64,000 nt of DNA from Lacipirellulaceae bacterium (GCA_040218535.1 JAVJRG010000012.1:620001-684000), one strand, 5' to 3'. Counted from the first letter of the stretch, positions 1 through 8,833 are shown. Notes: a model not told the origin generated them from the letters alone. Made by a program: numbers and translations.

Positions 1-106
1 TCGCTCCGGGGCCGATCATCTCCGCAGCGATCTGATGCGCACGCCAAACTGCCAGGCCAGCGCGCCGCATTTTTTTGAGTTCGCGTTTGGATTTCAGTTC
101 GGCCAT
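1..106 (-). CDS. map: Methionine aminopeptidase, N-terminal fragment (cut by window edge)
   Basis: Only the first 35 codons are present; the gene continues beyond the left edge. The translation begins MAELKSKRELKKMRRAG, which matches the start of type I methionine aminopeptidases (a lysine/arginine-rich helix with the K-M-R-x-A-G signature). The enzyme removes initiator methionine from nascent proteins in the cytoplasm. It lies 107 bp after adk in the same direction, the classic secY-adk-map order, which supports the call more than the short fragment does. The metal ligands are outside the window. No clear Shine-Dalgarno sequence precedes the ATG at 106. Confidence 0.85.
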   Translation of the reverse strand, partial: MAELKSKRELKKMRRAGLAVWRAHQIAAEMIGPGA

Positions 107-213
107 CGGAGGCAGTTCAGATTCGCTTGTTGTTCAGGCCAGATCGATAGACTGCTGGCAAAAGGTGCAGGGTGTCGCGAGCAACTGCGAAACGAACCCT
201 ACAAAGTATTTCT

Positions 214-786
214 CTACTCCGTTGCTCCATGACTTTCCTGTCCCACGGCAGCCACGATGCGGCCGAACACCTCATCCGGTGTGCCGTGGCCATCGATCAC
301 GTGCAGCACATCACGCTGCTGGTAATATTCCAACAGCGGACGGGTTAAGTCGTTGTATTGCTGCAATCGCTTTTTGATAATCTCCAGGTTGTCATCCTCG
401 CGGCCTCGATCTGATAGCCTCGCAAGGAGAATCAACTCTTCGACTCGAATCTCGACAGCCAGATCCAACGGCATGCCATGCTCTTCGAGCATTTCATCAA
501 GCGTCTCCGCTTGAAACTCCGTCCGTGGGAATCCATCCAGGATGTATCCGCCTTGGCAGTCGGGTTCCTCGACGCGGGCGACGAGAATCTCGCGAACGAG
601 ATCATCGGGCACCAATCGCCCCGTCTGCATGAACTCTTCGGCCTGCTTGCCGATGGGCGTTCCTTGACGACATGCTTCGCGGAGCAGGTCGCCGGTAGAA
701 AGGTGTGGAACTTTCAGCTTCTCGGCAAGCCGAACTGACTGCGTCCCCTTCCCGGCACCGGGCGGCCCTATGAAAACAATCCGCAT
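214..786 (-). CDS. adk: Adenylate kinase, short-LID form
   Basis: Adenylate kinase (190 aa) interconverts ATP plus AMP and two ADP in the cytoplasm. The P-loop GPPGAGKGTQ lies at residues 7-16. A DGFPRT motif follows in mid-protein, and then a DRGREDDN segment at the lid. The lid is short, without the zinc-type or extended INVERT insert of E. coli Adk, so this is the small variant. I placed the start at the ATG giving MRIVFIGPPGAG because GAGAG lies upstream; a longer reading adds 21 residues unlike the family. It sits between secY and map, as in many bacteria. Confidence 0.95.
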   Translation of the reverse strand: MRIVFIGPPGAGKGTQSVRLAEKLKVPHLSTGDLLREACRQGTPIGKQAEEFMQTGRLVPDDLVREILVARVEEPDCQGGYILDGFPRTEFQAETLDEMLEEHGMPLDLAVEIRVEELILLARLSDRGREDDNLEIIKKRLQQYNDLTRPLLEYYQQRDVLHVIDGHGTPDEVFGRIVAAVGQESHGATE

Positions 787-870
787 AACTCTCGCGTCGC
801 TGTGCCCATTGCTACTGACTTCCCTGAGCAGGTCAGCTGAATACAGCAACCAACCCAGTACGCCTCGGCT

Positions 871-2229
871 TTAGGATTCCAGCAGTCCTTTGTAATTCCG
901 CATCACGAGGTGACTGTCGATCTTCTGCACGAGGTCGAACGCAACACTAACGGCAATCAGCAATCCTGTTCCACCGAAGAAGCTCGATACCAAGTAGGAA
1001 ACACCAACCGAGGCAGAAATCAAAGTAGGAATAATTGCTACCAAAGCCAGGAAGCCTGCACCCACGTAGGTAATGCGGAACATGACTTTTTCCAAATAGT
1101 CCGAGGTACGCTTCCCGGGACGATAGCCTGGAATGAACGAGCCGTAATTCTTCAAGTTGTCCGAGACGTCTTTTGGATTGAAGGTGATCGCTGTCCAAAA
1201 GAAGCAGAAGAAGTAAATCAAGGCGATGTATGCGATGACATACAGATAGGAGTTCGCCTGGAAGCTATCGGCAAGTGACCGCATGATCGCGCCAAACGTG
1301 CTGTCTGGGTCTTCGCTAAGCTTGGCGAGCTGCCCGAAAAGCAACGCGGGAATCATCATCAAACTGCTGGCGAAGATAATTGGCATCACGCCAGCTTGGT
1401 TCACCTTGAGAGGCAAGTATTGGCGTGCCCCGCCGAAGACTTTACGACCCCGGACGTGCTTAGCGCTCTGCATGGGAATGCGGCGTTGGCCAAGGGTGAT
1501 GTAGACCACGCCAACCACCACGGCCAGGAACATCGCTGCCAACAGGAGCAATTGCTCAATGCCGTATTCGCCTTTGCCGCCTTCAAGAGAAATCGAAGCG
1601 TTGCCCAAAAGCTCAGCGGCTGCCGCCGGCATGGAAGCGAGAATACCCGCCATAATCAAAAGGCTGATACCGTTGCCGATGCCGAACTCGTCGATCTGCT
1701 CGCCGATCCACATCAGGAACACGGTTCCCGCTGTCATCGTTAGGACGCTGATCATGATCCAACTGAACGGCAGCGAACCGTCAACGAGATAAGTCTCTTT
1801 GACTAATCCCTGGGGAATCACAAAAGCCGTCACGTAGAGATAGCTTTGGATCAAGCAAATCGCCACCGTCGCGTAGCGCGTGTACTCGTTGATTTTCTTA
1901 CGGCCCGCTTCACCCTCTTTCTGGAGGGCTTCCAGAGGAGGATAAACGCTGCCGAGTAGCTGAAAGATAATCGACGCCGAAATATACGGCATGATTCCCA
2001 GACCGAAGATTGTGACTTGGGTCAATTGGCTAGCACTGAGCATCGCCACCTGTTGGAGACCCTTGGCGAAGTCGCTTCCACTTTTACCGAAGGCTTCGAT
2101 CGCGTTAGGGTCGACAATTGGCAGCGGGACCTGAAAGCCAAGTCGGTAAACGGCCAACAGACCTAAGGTAAGAAGGATCTTCTTGCGAAGTTCCGTAATC
2201 TGCCAAACGACGCGGAGCTTTTCCCACAT
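871..2229 (-). CDS. secY: Preprotein translocase subunit SecY
   Basis: SecY (452 aa) forms the protein-conducting channel of the Sec translocon in the inner membrane with SecE and SecG. The protein is hydrophobic throughout, with about ten membrane segments. It carries family landmarks: the N-terminal LRKKILLTLGLLAVYRLG helix, an early segment with GLGIMPYISASII, and a C-terminal SYLVSSFFGGTGLLIAVSVAFD region. An AGGA sequence sits 8 nt before the ATG. It lies between rplO and adk in the spc operon; its partner secE is at 38.5 kb. Confidence 0.98.
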   Translation of the reverse strand: MWEKLRVVWQITELRKKILLTLGLLAVYRLGFQVPLPIVDPNAIEAFGKSGSDFAKGLQQVAMLSASQLTQVTIFGLGIMPYISASIIFQLLGSVYPPLEALQKEGEAGRKKINEYTRYATVAICLIQSYLYVTAFVIPQGLVKETYLVDGSLPFSWIMISVLTMTAGTVFLMWIGEQIDEFGIGNGISLLIMAGILASMPAAAAELLGNASISLEGGKGEYGIEQLLLLAAMFLAVVVGVVYITLGQRRIPMQSAKHVRGRKVFGGARQYLPLKVNQAGVMPIIFASSLMMIPALLFGQLAKLSEDPDSTFGAIMRSLADSFQANSYLYVIAYIALIYFFCFFWTAITFNPKDVSDNLKNYGSFIPGYRPGKRTSDYLEKVMFRITYVGAGFLALVAIIPTLISASVGVSYLVSSFFGGTGLLIAVSVAFDLVQKIDSHLVMRNYKGLLES

Positions 2230-2313
2230 ACAACAATCCTGCTTGGTTGAATCCTACCTAGTTTGTGAAATCAGCTCAGGTGATGAATCGTAGGTCGCAA
2301 GATGAAAGGTGGG

Positions 2314-2811
2314 TTAGGCCTTGGCAGCCTTCTTCTCCCGCTTCTTTTCTTCCACGGGAATCTTGGCAGCCAGGACGACCATTTCCGCACCAGCTTTTTC
2401 GATCTTCTCTGCCGCACTCTTGCTGAAACGGTGTGCTTGGATGGAAACCTTCTTGGTCAGCTCGCCATCGCCCAGCACTTTGAGAATGTCGAAACGCCCG
2501 CGAGCCAAGTTCTTCGCCGCCAGAGCCCTCAGGGAGACTTCCTCGCCTGCCTCGAAATTGTCGTTGATCTGGCCAACATTGACCACAGCAACTTTCAAAG
2601 CCCAGCGATTGTTGAAACCACGCTTGGGGACGCGGCGTACCAGTGGCATTGCACCACCTTGGAACGTTGGCTTGCGAGAGTGACCCGAGCGCGAGCCCTG
2701 CCCCTTATGACCGCGACCGGAGGTCTTGCCATGGCCGGAGCCGGAGCCTCGACCGATACGTTTTTTCTTTTTATGACCGCGTATGCCGCGGTGGACGTCG
2801 CTTAAATTCAT
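2314..2811 (-). CDS. rplO: 50S ribosomal protein L15
   Basis: L15 (165 aa) binds 23S rRNA and acts late in large-subunit assembly. The N-terminus has the expected glycine/lysine-rich stretch ([20 protein letters not shown]) that threads into rRNA, and the C-terminus ends in a basic tail. The ATG overlaps the rpsE stop codon by four bases (ATGA), which implies translational coupling. L30 (rpmD), which separates S5 and L15 in many bacteria, is missing here. Confidence 0.97.
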   Translation of the reverse strand: MNLSDVHRGIRGHKKKKRIGRGSGSGHGKTSGRGHKGQGSRSGHSRKPTFQGGAMPLVRRVPKRGFNNRWALKVAVVNVGQINDNFEAGEEVSLRALAAKNLARGRFDILKVLGDGELTKKVSIQAHRFSKSAAEKIEKAGAEMVVLAAKIPVEEKKREKKAAKA

Positions 2812-3380
2812 GAGAGGTTTACTCCACGGAGGCGCTCGACCTCGATTTTTGGCCGTAGTTGCTTGAGCCCCGCGATGGTCGCTTTCACTAGCGAAACGGG
2901 ATTATTCGATCCGAAGCTCTTCGTGAGAATGTCGTGAATACCAGCCGCCTCGCACACCGCACGTACGGCTGCGCCGGCGATGACACCGGTACCGGGACCC
3001 GCGGGAACCAGCACCACACGAGCGGCACCGAATTCGCCAACCACTTGGTGAGGAATGGTGGACTCATCCATGGGGATTTCCACCTGGCTACGCATTCCTT
3101 CTTTGACGGCTTTCTCGACACTGGGCGGCACTTCGTTGGCCTTGCCATAACCCCAGCCGACTTTGCCCTTGCCGTTACCGACCACGACCATGGCGGCAAA
3201 GCTAAAGCGACGACCGCCTTTGACAACGGCAGCACAACGCTTGATCTTGACGACCTTCTCTAAGAGTTCGCCGCGTTGCTTCTCTTCGTCGGACTTCTGC
3301 GGGCGACGACGGCGCTTGCCGCCTTTACCGTCGGACTTGCCGTCTTTTTTCGAATTGCTGGGGGGGGCACCAGTGGACAC
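2808..3380 (-). CDS. rpsE: 30S ribosomal protein S5
   Basis: S5 (190 aa) contributes to decoding accuracy and mRNA entry on the small subunit. The double-stranded-RNA-binding fold is visible from [21 protein letters not shown], followed by the S5 C-terminal domain. I chose the GTG at 3380: it has a GGAG five to six bases upstream and begins after rplR ends, whereas the open frame runs 40 codons further into rplR. The first 45 residues form a basic, disordered-looking extension (KRRRRPQK) longer than in E. coli. Confidence 0.96.
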   Translation of the reverse strand: MSTGAPPSNSKKDGKSDGKGGKRRRRPQKSDEEKQRGELLEKVVKIKRCAAVVKGGRRFSFAAMVVVGNGKGKVGWGYGKANEVPPSVEKAVKEGMRSQVEIPMDESTIPHQVVGEFGAARVVLVPAGPGTGVIAGAAVRAVCEAAGIHDILTKSFGSNNPVSLVKATIAGLKQLRPKIEVERLRGVNLS

Positions 3381-3420
3381 GGTTACTCCAGTGAGTTTGC
3401 TAATGCTTGTTCTGTGTTTT

Positions 3421-3786
3421 CTAGAAATCGAGGCCTGCTTCACGGGCAGCTTCGGCAAGGGCGGCGACTCGACCGTGGAACTTTGCAGCTCCGCGATCAA
3501 AGCGAACTTGCTTCACACCTGCGTCGGCCGCACGTTGGGCGATGATCTTGCCAACTTCCGAAGCGGCAGCAACATTACCGCCGTACTTGATACTGGAAAG
3601 ACCTTTGTCGGTAGTCGAAGCAGAAACAAGCGTCTTGCCTTGCTCGTCATCGATAATCTGTGCTGTGATGTTCTTATGGCTGCGTGTCACACAAAGGCGC
3701 GGACGCTCAGCATCGCCGCGTAGTCGCTTGCGGACGCGGTACGTGCGACGTTGACGTTGTTTGCCGATGGCTTTGGCGTGTTTCAT
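3421..3786 (-). CDS. rplR: 50S ribosomal protein L18
   Basis: L18 (121 aa) carries 5S rRNA into the large subunit together with L5 and L25. The protein has the basic N-terminus ([15 protein letters not shown]), the [12 protein letters not shown] strand and the family C-terminal helix with [24 protein letters not shown]. The ATG at 3786 follows a GAGAG sequence; upstream codons in frame look non-coding. It lies between rplF and rpsE. Confidence 0.97.
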   Translation of the reverse strand: MKHAKAIGKQRQRRTYRVRKRLRGDAERPRLCVTRSHKNITAQIIDDEQGKTLVSASTTDKGLSSIKYGGNVAAASEVGKIIAQRAADAGVKQVRFDRGAAKFHGRVAALAEAAREAGLDF

Positions 3787-3844
3787 GGCTTTTCTCTCAT
3801 AACGACATCCGGTTGATGTCGGCAATTTTTGTTCTACTCAACAA

Positions 3845-4387
3845 CTACTTGGCAGTCTTACCGGCCTTGCGACGGACTTGCTCGCCTTCGTAGCGGACGC
3901 CCTTCCCTTTGTAAGGCTCTGGCTTGCGGACGGCACGGACTTCAGCGGCAAACTGTCCGACCTTTTGCTTGTCGGTACCTTTGACAACAACGTGTGTTTG
4001 ATCAGGGCAGCTGACATCCAATTCTTTAGGAATCTTCTTGTGGATCTCGTTGGCGAAGCCGACACGCAGTTGAAGTGTGTCACCTTGAATTGCGGCCAGG
4101 TAACCTACGCCGTGGATTTCGAGACGCTTCTCGTAACCGTTGGTGACTCCTTCGACCATGTTGGCAATCAAAGCGCGAGTCAAACCGTGCAAAGCACGGC
4201 CTTCGCGATCGTCCTTCTTGCGAGTGACGACGACCTCCTTCGCCTCATCATCGACTTTCACTTCGATTTCAGGACGGTGCGTAAAGGAAAGCTTCCCGAG
4301 CTTGCCTTCAACATTCACATCGTTGCCTGCGACGTTAACTTTAACTCCGTCGGCGATCGCAACAGGTTTTTTTCCAATACGGGACAT
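3845..4387 (-). CDS. rplF: 50S ribosomal protein L6
   Basis: L6 (180 aa) sits near the factor-binding site of the 50S subunit. The start MSRIGKKPVAI and the C-terminal KGKGVRYEGEQVRRKAGK block are the standard L6 signatures, and the length is normal. The 102-bp gap between rpsH and this gene is filled by a hairpin-forming repeat that ends 13 nt before the start codon. Confidence 0.98.
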   Translation of the reverse strand: MSRIGKKPVAIADGVKVNVAGNDVNVEGKLGKLSFTHRPEIEVKVDDEAKEVVVTRKKDDREGRALHGLTRALIANMVEGVTNGYEKRLEIHGVGYLAAIQGDTLQLRVGFANEIHKKIPKELDVSCPDQTHVVVKGTDKQKVGQFAAEVRAVRKPEPYKGKGVRYEGEQVRRKAGKTAK

Positions 4388-4399
4388 TGCTTAGGGCCC

Positions 4400-4487
4400 T
4401 TGGCTACTGGCTGTTAGCTCTTGGCTGATTTGTTGTTTCTGTTTCTCTAACTGAAAGCCAATAGCCGATAGCTATCAGCCAACAGCC
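4400..4487. repeat. Hairpin-forming intergenic repeat upstream of rplF
   Basis: The left arm (4400-4430) consists of TGGCT/TTAGCT units and the right arm (4451-4487) of the complementary AGCCAATAGCC-type units, so the transcript can fold into a long imperfect hairpin. It starts 2 nt after the rpsH stop and ends 13 nt before the rplF start. Related copies lie at 5779-5840, 8381-8453, 25746-25860 and 40611-40711. Confidence 0.75.
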
Positions 4488-4489
4488 GC

Positions 4490-4891
4490 TTACCATAATT
4501 CGCACAAAACTTCGCCACCGAGCTTCTTCTGACGTGCTTCGCGGTCGCTGATCACACCTCGGCTGGAACTGATAATCGAAATGCCCAACCCGTTGAGGAT
4601 CGGACGCAATTCGGTCGCTCGGCTATATACACGGCAACCTGGCTTGCTAACTCGTTTAATGTGACGAATGACCCGCTCGCCATTGGGACCGTACTTCAGG
4701 TCAATGCGTAAGTGTTTGACAGGCTTGCCTTCGACGGCTTCTTCGGTCCAGTCCCAAATGTAACCTTCGCGCTTGAGCACCTCAGCCACGCCGCGCTTGA
4801 CCTTGGACAGCGGAATCGCTACCTCGGGTTTTTCTACGCTAACGGCATTCCGGATGCGGGTGAGCATATCGGCGATCGGGTCGGTCATCAT
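4490..4891 (-). CDS. rpsH: 30S ribosomal protein S8
   Basis: S8 (133 aa) is a primary 16S rRNA-binding protein and, in E. coli, the translational repressor of the spc operon. The N-terminus MTDPIADMLTRIRNA and the C-terminal SSRGVISDREARQKKLGGEVLCELW are diagnostic. Two adjacent ATG codons (4891 and 4888) are possible starts; the longer is given. It is followed by the 102-bp repeat-filled gap before rplF. Confidence 0.97.
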   Translation of the reverse strand: MMTDPIADMLTRIRNAVSVEKPEVAIPLSKVKRGVAEVLKREGYIWDWTEEAVEGKPVKHLRIDLKYGPNGERVIRHIKRVSKPGCRVYSRATELRPILNGLGISIISSSRGVISDREARQKKLGGEVLCELW

Positions 4892-4995
4892 TGCGGGTTC
4901 ATTCCCCTCGCGGGGACGCTTGCGTTGTTGCTAATACGGCAGTCGTGGGTGACGCCGGTTAACGAATCTCTATTAGGATAAATAACTTGTCGGAA

Positions 4996-5181
4996 CTACC
5001 AGCTTGCCTTCTTCACACCAGGGATCAGGCCCTTGTCGGCAAGGTTGCGGAAGCAGATTCGGCAAATGCCAAACTTGCGATAAACGGCACGAGGGCGTCC
5101 GCAGAGCTTGCAACGCGACTCGCGTCGCGAGGAATACTTGGGCGTTCGGTTCGCCTTCGCGATTTTTGACTTGCTTGCCAC
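4996..5181 (-). CDS. rpsN: 30S ribosomal protein S14, zinc type
   Basis: A 61-residue S14 of the short zinc-binding (type Z) form. It has two CxxC pairs (CKLCGR and CRICFR) that would bind one zinc ion, and the usual SW C-terminus (KKASW). It helps assemble the 30S head. The position between rplE and rpsH is canonical. Confidence 0.97.
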   Translation of the reverse strand: MASKSKIAKANRTPKYSSRRESRCKLCGRPRAVYRKFGICRICFRNLADKGLIPGVKKASW

Positions 5182-5208
5182 GTTGGGCTCCTCAAACTTT
5201 CTAAATCG

Positions 5209-5766
5209 TTAGGTTGCTGACTCGGGAGTCTTGAACGGCATTCCAAAGCCGCGGAGCAGTTCACGAGACTCGTCATCCGATCCGCCGGTGCAGCAGATGG
5301 CGATGTTCATGCCCTGCGGGCGGGTGTACTTGTCTGGGTTCAACTCAGGGAAAACCAATTGTTCAGTCAAACCAAGGCTGTAGTTTCCGTTGCCATCAAA
5401 GGCTGTGGGCTTCAAGCCGCGGAAGTCGCGGACACGAGGCAGCACCAGCGAGATCAAGCGATCCAGGAATTCGTACATCCGTGGGCCGCGGAGCGTGACC
5501 TTGCAGCCGATGGCTTGACCTTCGCGTAGCTTAAAGCCGGCGACACTCTTGCGTGCCTTGCAAACCATCGGCTTTTGGCCGGTGATTTCTGCCATTGCTG
5601 AGACTGCCTCTTCGATGTGCTTCTTGTCGCTGATCGCCGAGCCGACGCCCATGCTGACCACGATCTTTTCGATCTTGGGCAGATTCAAGCGATTGTCCCG
5701 ACCAAGCTTCTCCTTGAGAGCCGGCAGCACTTGGTTTTCAAATTGTTCTTGAAGTCGTGGAGTCAT
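5209..5766 (-). CDS. rplE: 50S ribosomal protein L5
   Basis: L5 (185 aa) binds 5S rRNA and contacts the P-site tRNA. Typical blocks are visible: PKIEKIVVSMGVG near residues 30-42, KARKSVAGFKLREG, the LRGPRMYEFLDRLI segment and the C-terminal CTGGSDDESRELLRGFGMPF. Length is normal. The upstream junction with rplX carries another copy of the hairpin-forming repeat. Confidence 0.98.
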   Translation of the reverse strand: MTPRLQEQFENQVLPALKEKLGRDNRLNLPKIEKIVVSMGVGSAISDKKHIEEAVSAMAEITGQKPMVCKARKSVAGFKLREGQAIGCKVTLRGPRMYEFLDRLISLVLPRVRDFRGLKPTAFDGNGNYSLGLTEQLVFPELNPDKYTRPQGMNIAICCTGGSDDESRELLRGFGMPFKTPESAT

Positions 5767-5778
5767 TGTTTTGGGCTC

Positions 5779-5840
5779 GTGGCTGTCGATTGTCGGCTGA
5801 CGGCCCTGGCTAATAGCCGAAAGCCGATAGCTAATAGCCT
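5779..5840. repeat. Hairpin-forming intergenic repeat upstream of rplE
   Basis: This copy fills the gap between rplX and rplE: it begins 1 nt after the rplX stop and ends 13 nt before the rplE start. The left arm has GTGGCTGTCG and GTCGGCTGACGG. The right arm has CTGGCTAATAGCC, AAGCCGATAGC and TAATAGCC. The arms are mutually complementary in part. It belongs to the same family as 4400-4487. Confidence 0.7.
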
Positions 5841-5841
5841 T

Positions 5842-6189
5842 TTACTTCTTTGCGTATTTTTCTTTCGCGGGGGCAATCTCACCGGCGCTGGCGTCGCAGC
5901 TTTTGCAGAAACGCTCTTTTGCACCGTCGTCTAGGTAGCGGGCACCCAATCGTGTCTTCTTGCCGCAGCTCTCGCAGATGTAGGCGAGGTTCGACAGCTG
6001 GATGGGCATTTCCTTACTCAGACGACCACCTTGGGGATGCTTCTGGCTACGTCGGACGTGCTTGTAAACACGATTCACGTTCTCAACCAACGCTTTTCCC
6101 GTGGCGCGATCAACCTGGATCACACGGCTTTGCGTGCCGCGATCAGCACCGGTCGTCACTTCGACGGTATCGCCTGTTCTAATGAGCAT
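5842..6189 (-). CDS. rplX: 50S ribosomal protein L24 with zinc-ribbon cysteines
   Basis: L24 (115 aa) is one of the assembly-initiating proteins of the large subunit. The KOW motif region ([20 protein letters not shown]) occupies residues 4-23. The C-terminal half has two CxxC pairs (CESCGKK and CKSCDA), the zinc-ribbon form found in part of the family. A short lysine-rich tail follows. It lies between rplN and rplE as usual. Confidence 0.97.
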   Translation of the reverse strand: MLIRTGDTVEVTTGADRGTQSRVIQVDRATGKALVENVNRVYKHVRRSQKHPQGGRLSKEMPIQLSNLAYICESCGKKTRLGARYLDDGAKERFCKSCDASAGEIAPAKEKYAKK

Positions 6190-6223
6190 GGTTACAGGGC
6201 CTCACTACTTATACGACTTCGCG

Positions 6224-6592
6224 TTATACAACTTCACTGGCAAGACTGACGATCTTCATGAATCGACGCTCGCGTAATTCACGGGCAACAGCACCAAAGA
6301 TGCGTGTTCCCCGCGGGTTATTATCTTTGTCAATCAGCACAATCGCGTTGCTATCGAAGCGAACGTAGCTGCCGTCGGGACGACGCGTGGGTGCTTTGGT
6401 TCGCACGATCACGCCGCGGATGACGGATTTCTTTTTCACTTCGCTGCCTGGGATGACGCTTTTCACGCTGCAGACGATCACATCGCCAATCTGTGCGAAA
6501 CGGCGTCGGCTACCACCAAGCACCTTGATGCACATCACTTCTTTCGCACCGGTGTTGTCCGCGACAGCTAGGCGGGATTGCATTTGGATCAT
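6224..6592 (-). CDS. rplN: 50S ribosomal protein L14
   Basis: L14 (122 aa) lies at the subunit interface and forms bridges with 16S rRNA. The start [20 protein letters not shown], the [19 protein letters not shown] middle block and the [20 protein letters not shown] end are standard. Length matches the family exactly. It follows rpsQ by 48 bp. Confidence 0.98.
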   Translation of the reverse strand: MIQMQSRLAVADNTGAKEVMCIKVLGGSRRRFAQIGDVIVCSVKSVIPGSEVKKKSVIRGVIVRTKAPTRRPDGSYVRFDSNAIVLIDKDNNPRGTRIFGAVARELRERRFMKIVSLASEVV

Positions 6593-6640
6593 GGGTAAAC
6601 TCGAAAACTTCTTTTATGGCTAAACCGGCAAGCGTTGCGG

Positions 6641-7051
6641 TTAATCTTCTGTTGTTTCTTGGGAGTCAGCTTCAGCCGACTCAGGAGCTTGGGCCTCTTC
6701 TTGCTTCACTTCCTGTGGCTTGGGGTCTTTGGCGCGGGCCTCTTCAATTTCTTTCTGGCGAGCCTCTTCAAGCTTCGCTGCGGCACGCATCGCAGTGATG
6801 TCGACCAATTGACTCTTCTCTACCACCCGAAGCAAATCCCAACGCTTCGTCTTACTCTTGGGTGGGCACTCGATGATCTCGACGGTATCGCCGATGCCCG
6901 ACTCGTTATTCTCGTCATGCACGTGGCAGATCGTTTTACTGCGGACAAACTTGCCGTACTTGGGATGACGCTTGAGACGCTTGATTTCCACGCGACGTGT
7001 CTTGTCGCACTTATCGCTCATCACGACGCCGGTTAGTTGTTTCTTTGGCAT
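6641..7051 (-). CDS. rpsQ: 30S ribosomal protein S17 with acidic C-terminal extension
   Basis: The first 85 or so residues are ordinary S17 ([22 protein letters not shown], then [12 protein letters not shown]), an early 16S rRNA-binding protein. The total is 136 aa, about 50 longer than E. coli S17. The extra tail is rich in Glu, Ala and Lys ([20 protein letters not shown]) and ends in Asp/Glu; it is probably a charged helix on the ribosome surface. The reading frame and stop are clean, so the tail looks real. Confidence 0.95.
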   Translation of the reverse strand: MPKKQLTGVVMSDKCDKTRRVEIKRLKRHPKYGKFVRSKTICHVHDENNESGIGDTVEIIECPPKSKTKRWDLLRVVEKSQLVDITAMRAAAKLEEARQKEIEEARAKDPKPQEVKQEEAQAPESAEADSQETTED

Positions 7052-7099
7052 GCTGAGTTTCTGGGATAGGGGCTCTTGCTACTGAATGAGCTGCTCGCG

Positions 7100-7306
7100 T
7101 TACTTTGCGGCGGCCGCTTTTTGTCTTTCGGTTTGGATCGTTTTCACGCGAGCAATCAACCGACGCTGACGACGCAACTCGCTTGGGGCGTCGAGCTTTT
7201 CCGTCTGGGACTGCACACGGAGGCGAAATAAGTTTTCGGCCGCATCCTTGAGCGTCAACTCAAGTTGCTCGTCACTCATGTCGCGTAATTCGCTGTTGTT
7301 GGCCAT
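7100..7306 (-). CDS. rpmC: 50S ribosomal protein L29
   Basis: L29 (68 aa) is a two-helix protein near the peptide exit tunnel. It carries the family pattern ELRDMSDEQLELTLKDA, then LFRLRVQ, then RRLIARVKTIQTER. It sits between rplP and rpsQ as expected. Confidence 0.96.
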   Translation of the reverse strand: MANNSELRDMSDEQLELTLKDAAENLFRLRVQSQTEKLDAPSELRRQRRLIARVKTIQTERQKAAAAK

Positions 7307-7325
7307 TGTGCTTCGCTGTTTCGTT

Positions 7326-7736
7326 CTAGGTACGTTTCACCATGCGGACGCGAACGGGCATCTTATGAGCCAAGCGGGCAAAGCAAATTTTAGCCGCCTG
7401 CTCAGTCACGCCGCTCACCTCGTACAAAATCGTGCCTGGCTTGACCGTTGCGGCCCAGTAGTCAGGCTCTCCCTTACCCTTACCCATACGGGTTTCAAGC
7501 GGAATGGACGTAATCGACTTGTGGGGAAAGATGCGAATGTACAACTTTCCTTCACCACGGACGTATTGCTGGGCAGCGATACGACCCGCCTCGATCGTCG
7601 CGGCGCTGATCCATCCGCCCTCCATCGACTGGAGACCGTACTCGCCGAAGACGACCGTGTTGCCACGGGTCGCGTTACCTCTTATACGACCTCTTTGGCT
7701 TTTTCTGTGTTTGACCCTCTTCGGCATCAGCGCCAT
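7326..7736 (-). CDS. rplP: 50S ribosomal protein L16
   Basis: L16 (136 aa) helps position the A-site tRNA. The start [20 protein letters not shown] is the typical L16 N-terminus. The ATG at 7736 has GAGGA nine bases upstream. With this start the gene overlaps the end of rpsC by 62 bp in a different frame; using the ATG at 7727 would still leave 53 bp of overlap. The overlapped part of rpsC is its non-conserved tail. Confidence 0.96.
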   Translation of the reverse strand: MALMPKRVKHRKSQRGRIRGNATRGNTVVFGEYGLQSMEGGWISAATIEAGRIAAQQYVRGEGKLYIRIFPHKSITSIPLETRMGKGKGEPDYWAATVKPGTILYEVSGVTEQAAKICFARLAHKMPVRVRMVKRT

Positions 7737-8370
7737 CGGCTTGGTCCTCGAACATACCCTGGTTAATCCAAACTTGAATGCCAATGTGGCCTTGGGCCGT
7801 CTTGGCTTCGACAATGCCGTAATCGATCTTCGCCCGCAAAGTGCTGAGCGGAATCGATCCGGAAATCTGCTTCTCACGACGGGCCATCTCGGCACCGCCC
7901 AGTCGACCCGCGAGCTGAATCTTGATGCCCTTGGCACCTGCTTCCATGGTTTGTTCCATGGCTCGCTTCATCGTGCGGCGGAAACCGGCACGCTTGACGA
8001 GTTGTTCAGCGATGTCTTCTGCCACCAACTGAGCTTGCAGCTCAGGGCGGTTAATCTCTTCGATCTTGATGTTGATGCGCCTGCCCACCAGGGCCTGCAA
8101 CTCATCTTGCAACTGCTCAACCTCGGTACCTTTGCGCCCGATGATCACACCAGGACGGGCAGCATGGAGGATGACTTTCACTTCATCACGTGTCCTCTCG
8201 ATTTCCACTTTGGGGATGCCGGCGAACTTGTACTTCGAATGGACGTAATCGCGAATCTTCTTGTCCTCGACAAGCAGATCGGCAAAGTCCTTCTTCGAGG
8301 CGTACCAGCGGCTCTTCCAGTCGAGCATAACGCCCGTGCGAAAACCAATTGGATTGACTTTTTGACCCAT
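7675..8370 (-). CDS. rpsC: 30S ribosomal protein S3
   Basis: S3 (231 aa) lines the mRNA entry channel. The start [14 protein letters not shown], the KH-domain block [20 protein letters not shown] and the C-terminal domain with [20 protein letters not shown] are all present. The last 25 residues are acidic and then basic, and are encoded by the segment shared with rplP. A hairpin-forming repeat fills the gap before its start. Confidence 0.98.
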   Translation of the reverse strand: MGQKVNPIGFRTGVMLDWKSRWYASKKDFADLLVEDKKIRDYVHSKYKFAGIPKVEIERTRDEVKVILHAARPGVIIGRKGTEVEQLQDELQALVGRRINIKIEEINRPELQAQLVAEDIAEQLVKRAGFRRTMKRAMEQTMEAGAKGIKIQLAGRLGGAEMARREKQISGSIPLSTLRAKIDYGIVEAKTAQGHIGIQVWINQGMFEDQADGADAEEGQTQKKPKRSYKR

Positions 8371-8380
8371 AAGTTTGGGG

Positions 8381-8453
8381 CTTTCGGCTGCTGGCCTTTG
8401 GCTATTGATTGAAGGAACTCCGCCAATAGCTAATAGCCAAGAGCTAATAGCCT
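8381..8453. repeat. Hairpin-forming intergenic repeat upstream of rpsC
   Basis: The repeat lies between rplV and rpsC, from 3 nt after the rplV stop to 10 nt before the rpsC start. The left arm contains TTTCGGCTGCTGGCC and TTGGCTATTG; the right arm contains CCAATAGCTAATAGCC and AGCTAATAGCC. It is the same family as the rplF and rplE junction repeats. Confidence 0.7.
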
Positions 8454-8456
8454 TTC

Positions 8457-8783
8457 CTATTCAATGGCAATATGGATGTGTGAAAAACGTTTCTTGATGA
8501 TGTGAGCCATGCCACGGGCACGGGGGCGAACTCGCTTGAACATGGGGCCACCATCGACGCGGGCTTCGATCACTCGCAGGCCACCAATGTTGGTAGCACG
8601 TTGATCTTCGGCGTTGCCCAACGCGCTTTTGAGCACCTTCTCCAACATCCGAGCGCCACGCTGTGGCTGGAACTTCAAGATCGCCAGTGCGTCATCGACT
8701 CGCTGACCACGAATCAGCTTCGCCAAGGGGCGAACCTTCGTCGCGCTGATTCGTGCGTGTTTATGGTGTGCTGTGTATGCCAT
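8457..8783 (-). CDS. rplV: 50S ribosomal protein L22
   Basis: L22 (108 aa) lines the peptide exit tunnel with a long beta hairpin. Family landmarks are [18 protein letters not shown], the [13 protein letters not shown] helix and the hairpin with [18 protein letters not shown] chose the ATG at 8783 ([13 protein letters not shown]), with AAGG upstream, over a start nine codons earlier. Confidence 0.96.
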   Translation of the reverse strand: MAYTAHHKHARISATKVRPLAKLIRGQRVDDALAILKFQPQRGARMLEKVLKSALGNAEDQRATNIGGLRVIEARVDGGPMFKRVRPRARGMAHIIKKRFSHIHIAIE

Positions 8784-8833
8784 AGTTAAAGCCTTCGTTT
8801 GGCGAACCATTGCTGCGGCTAAGCCGCGGGCGG

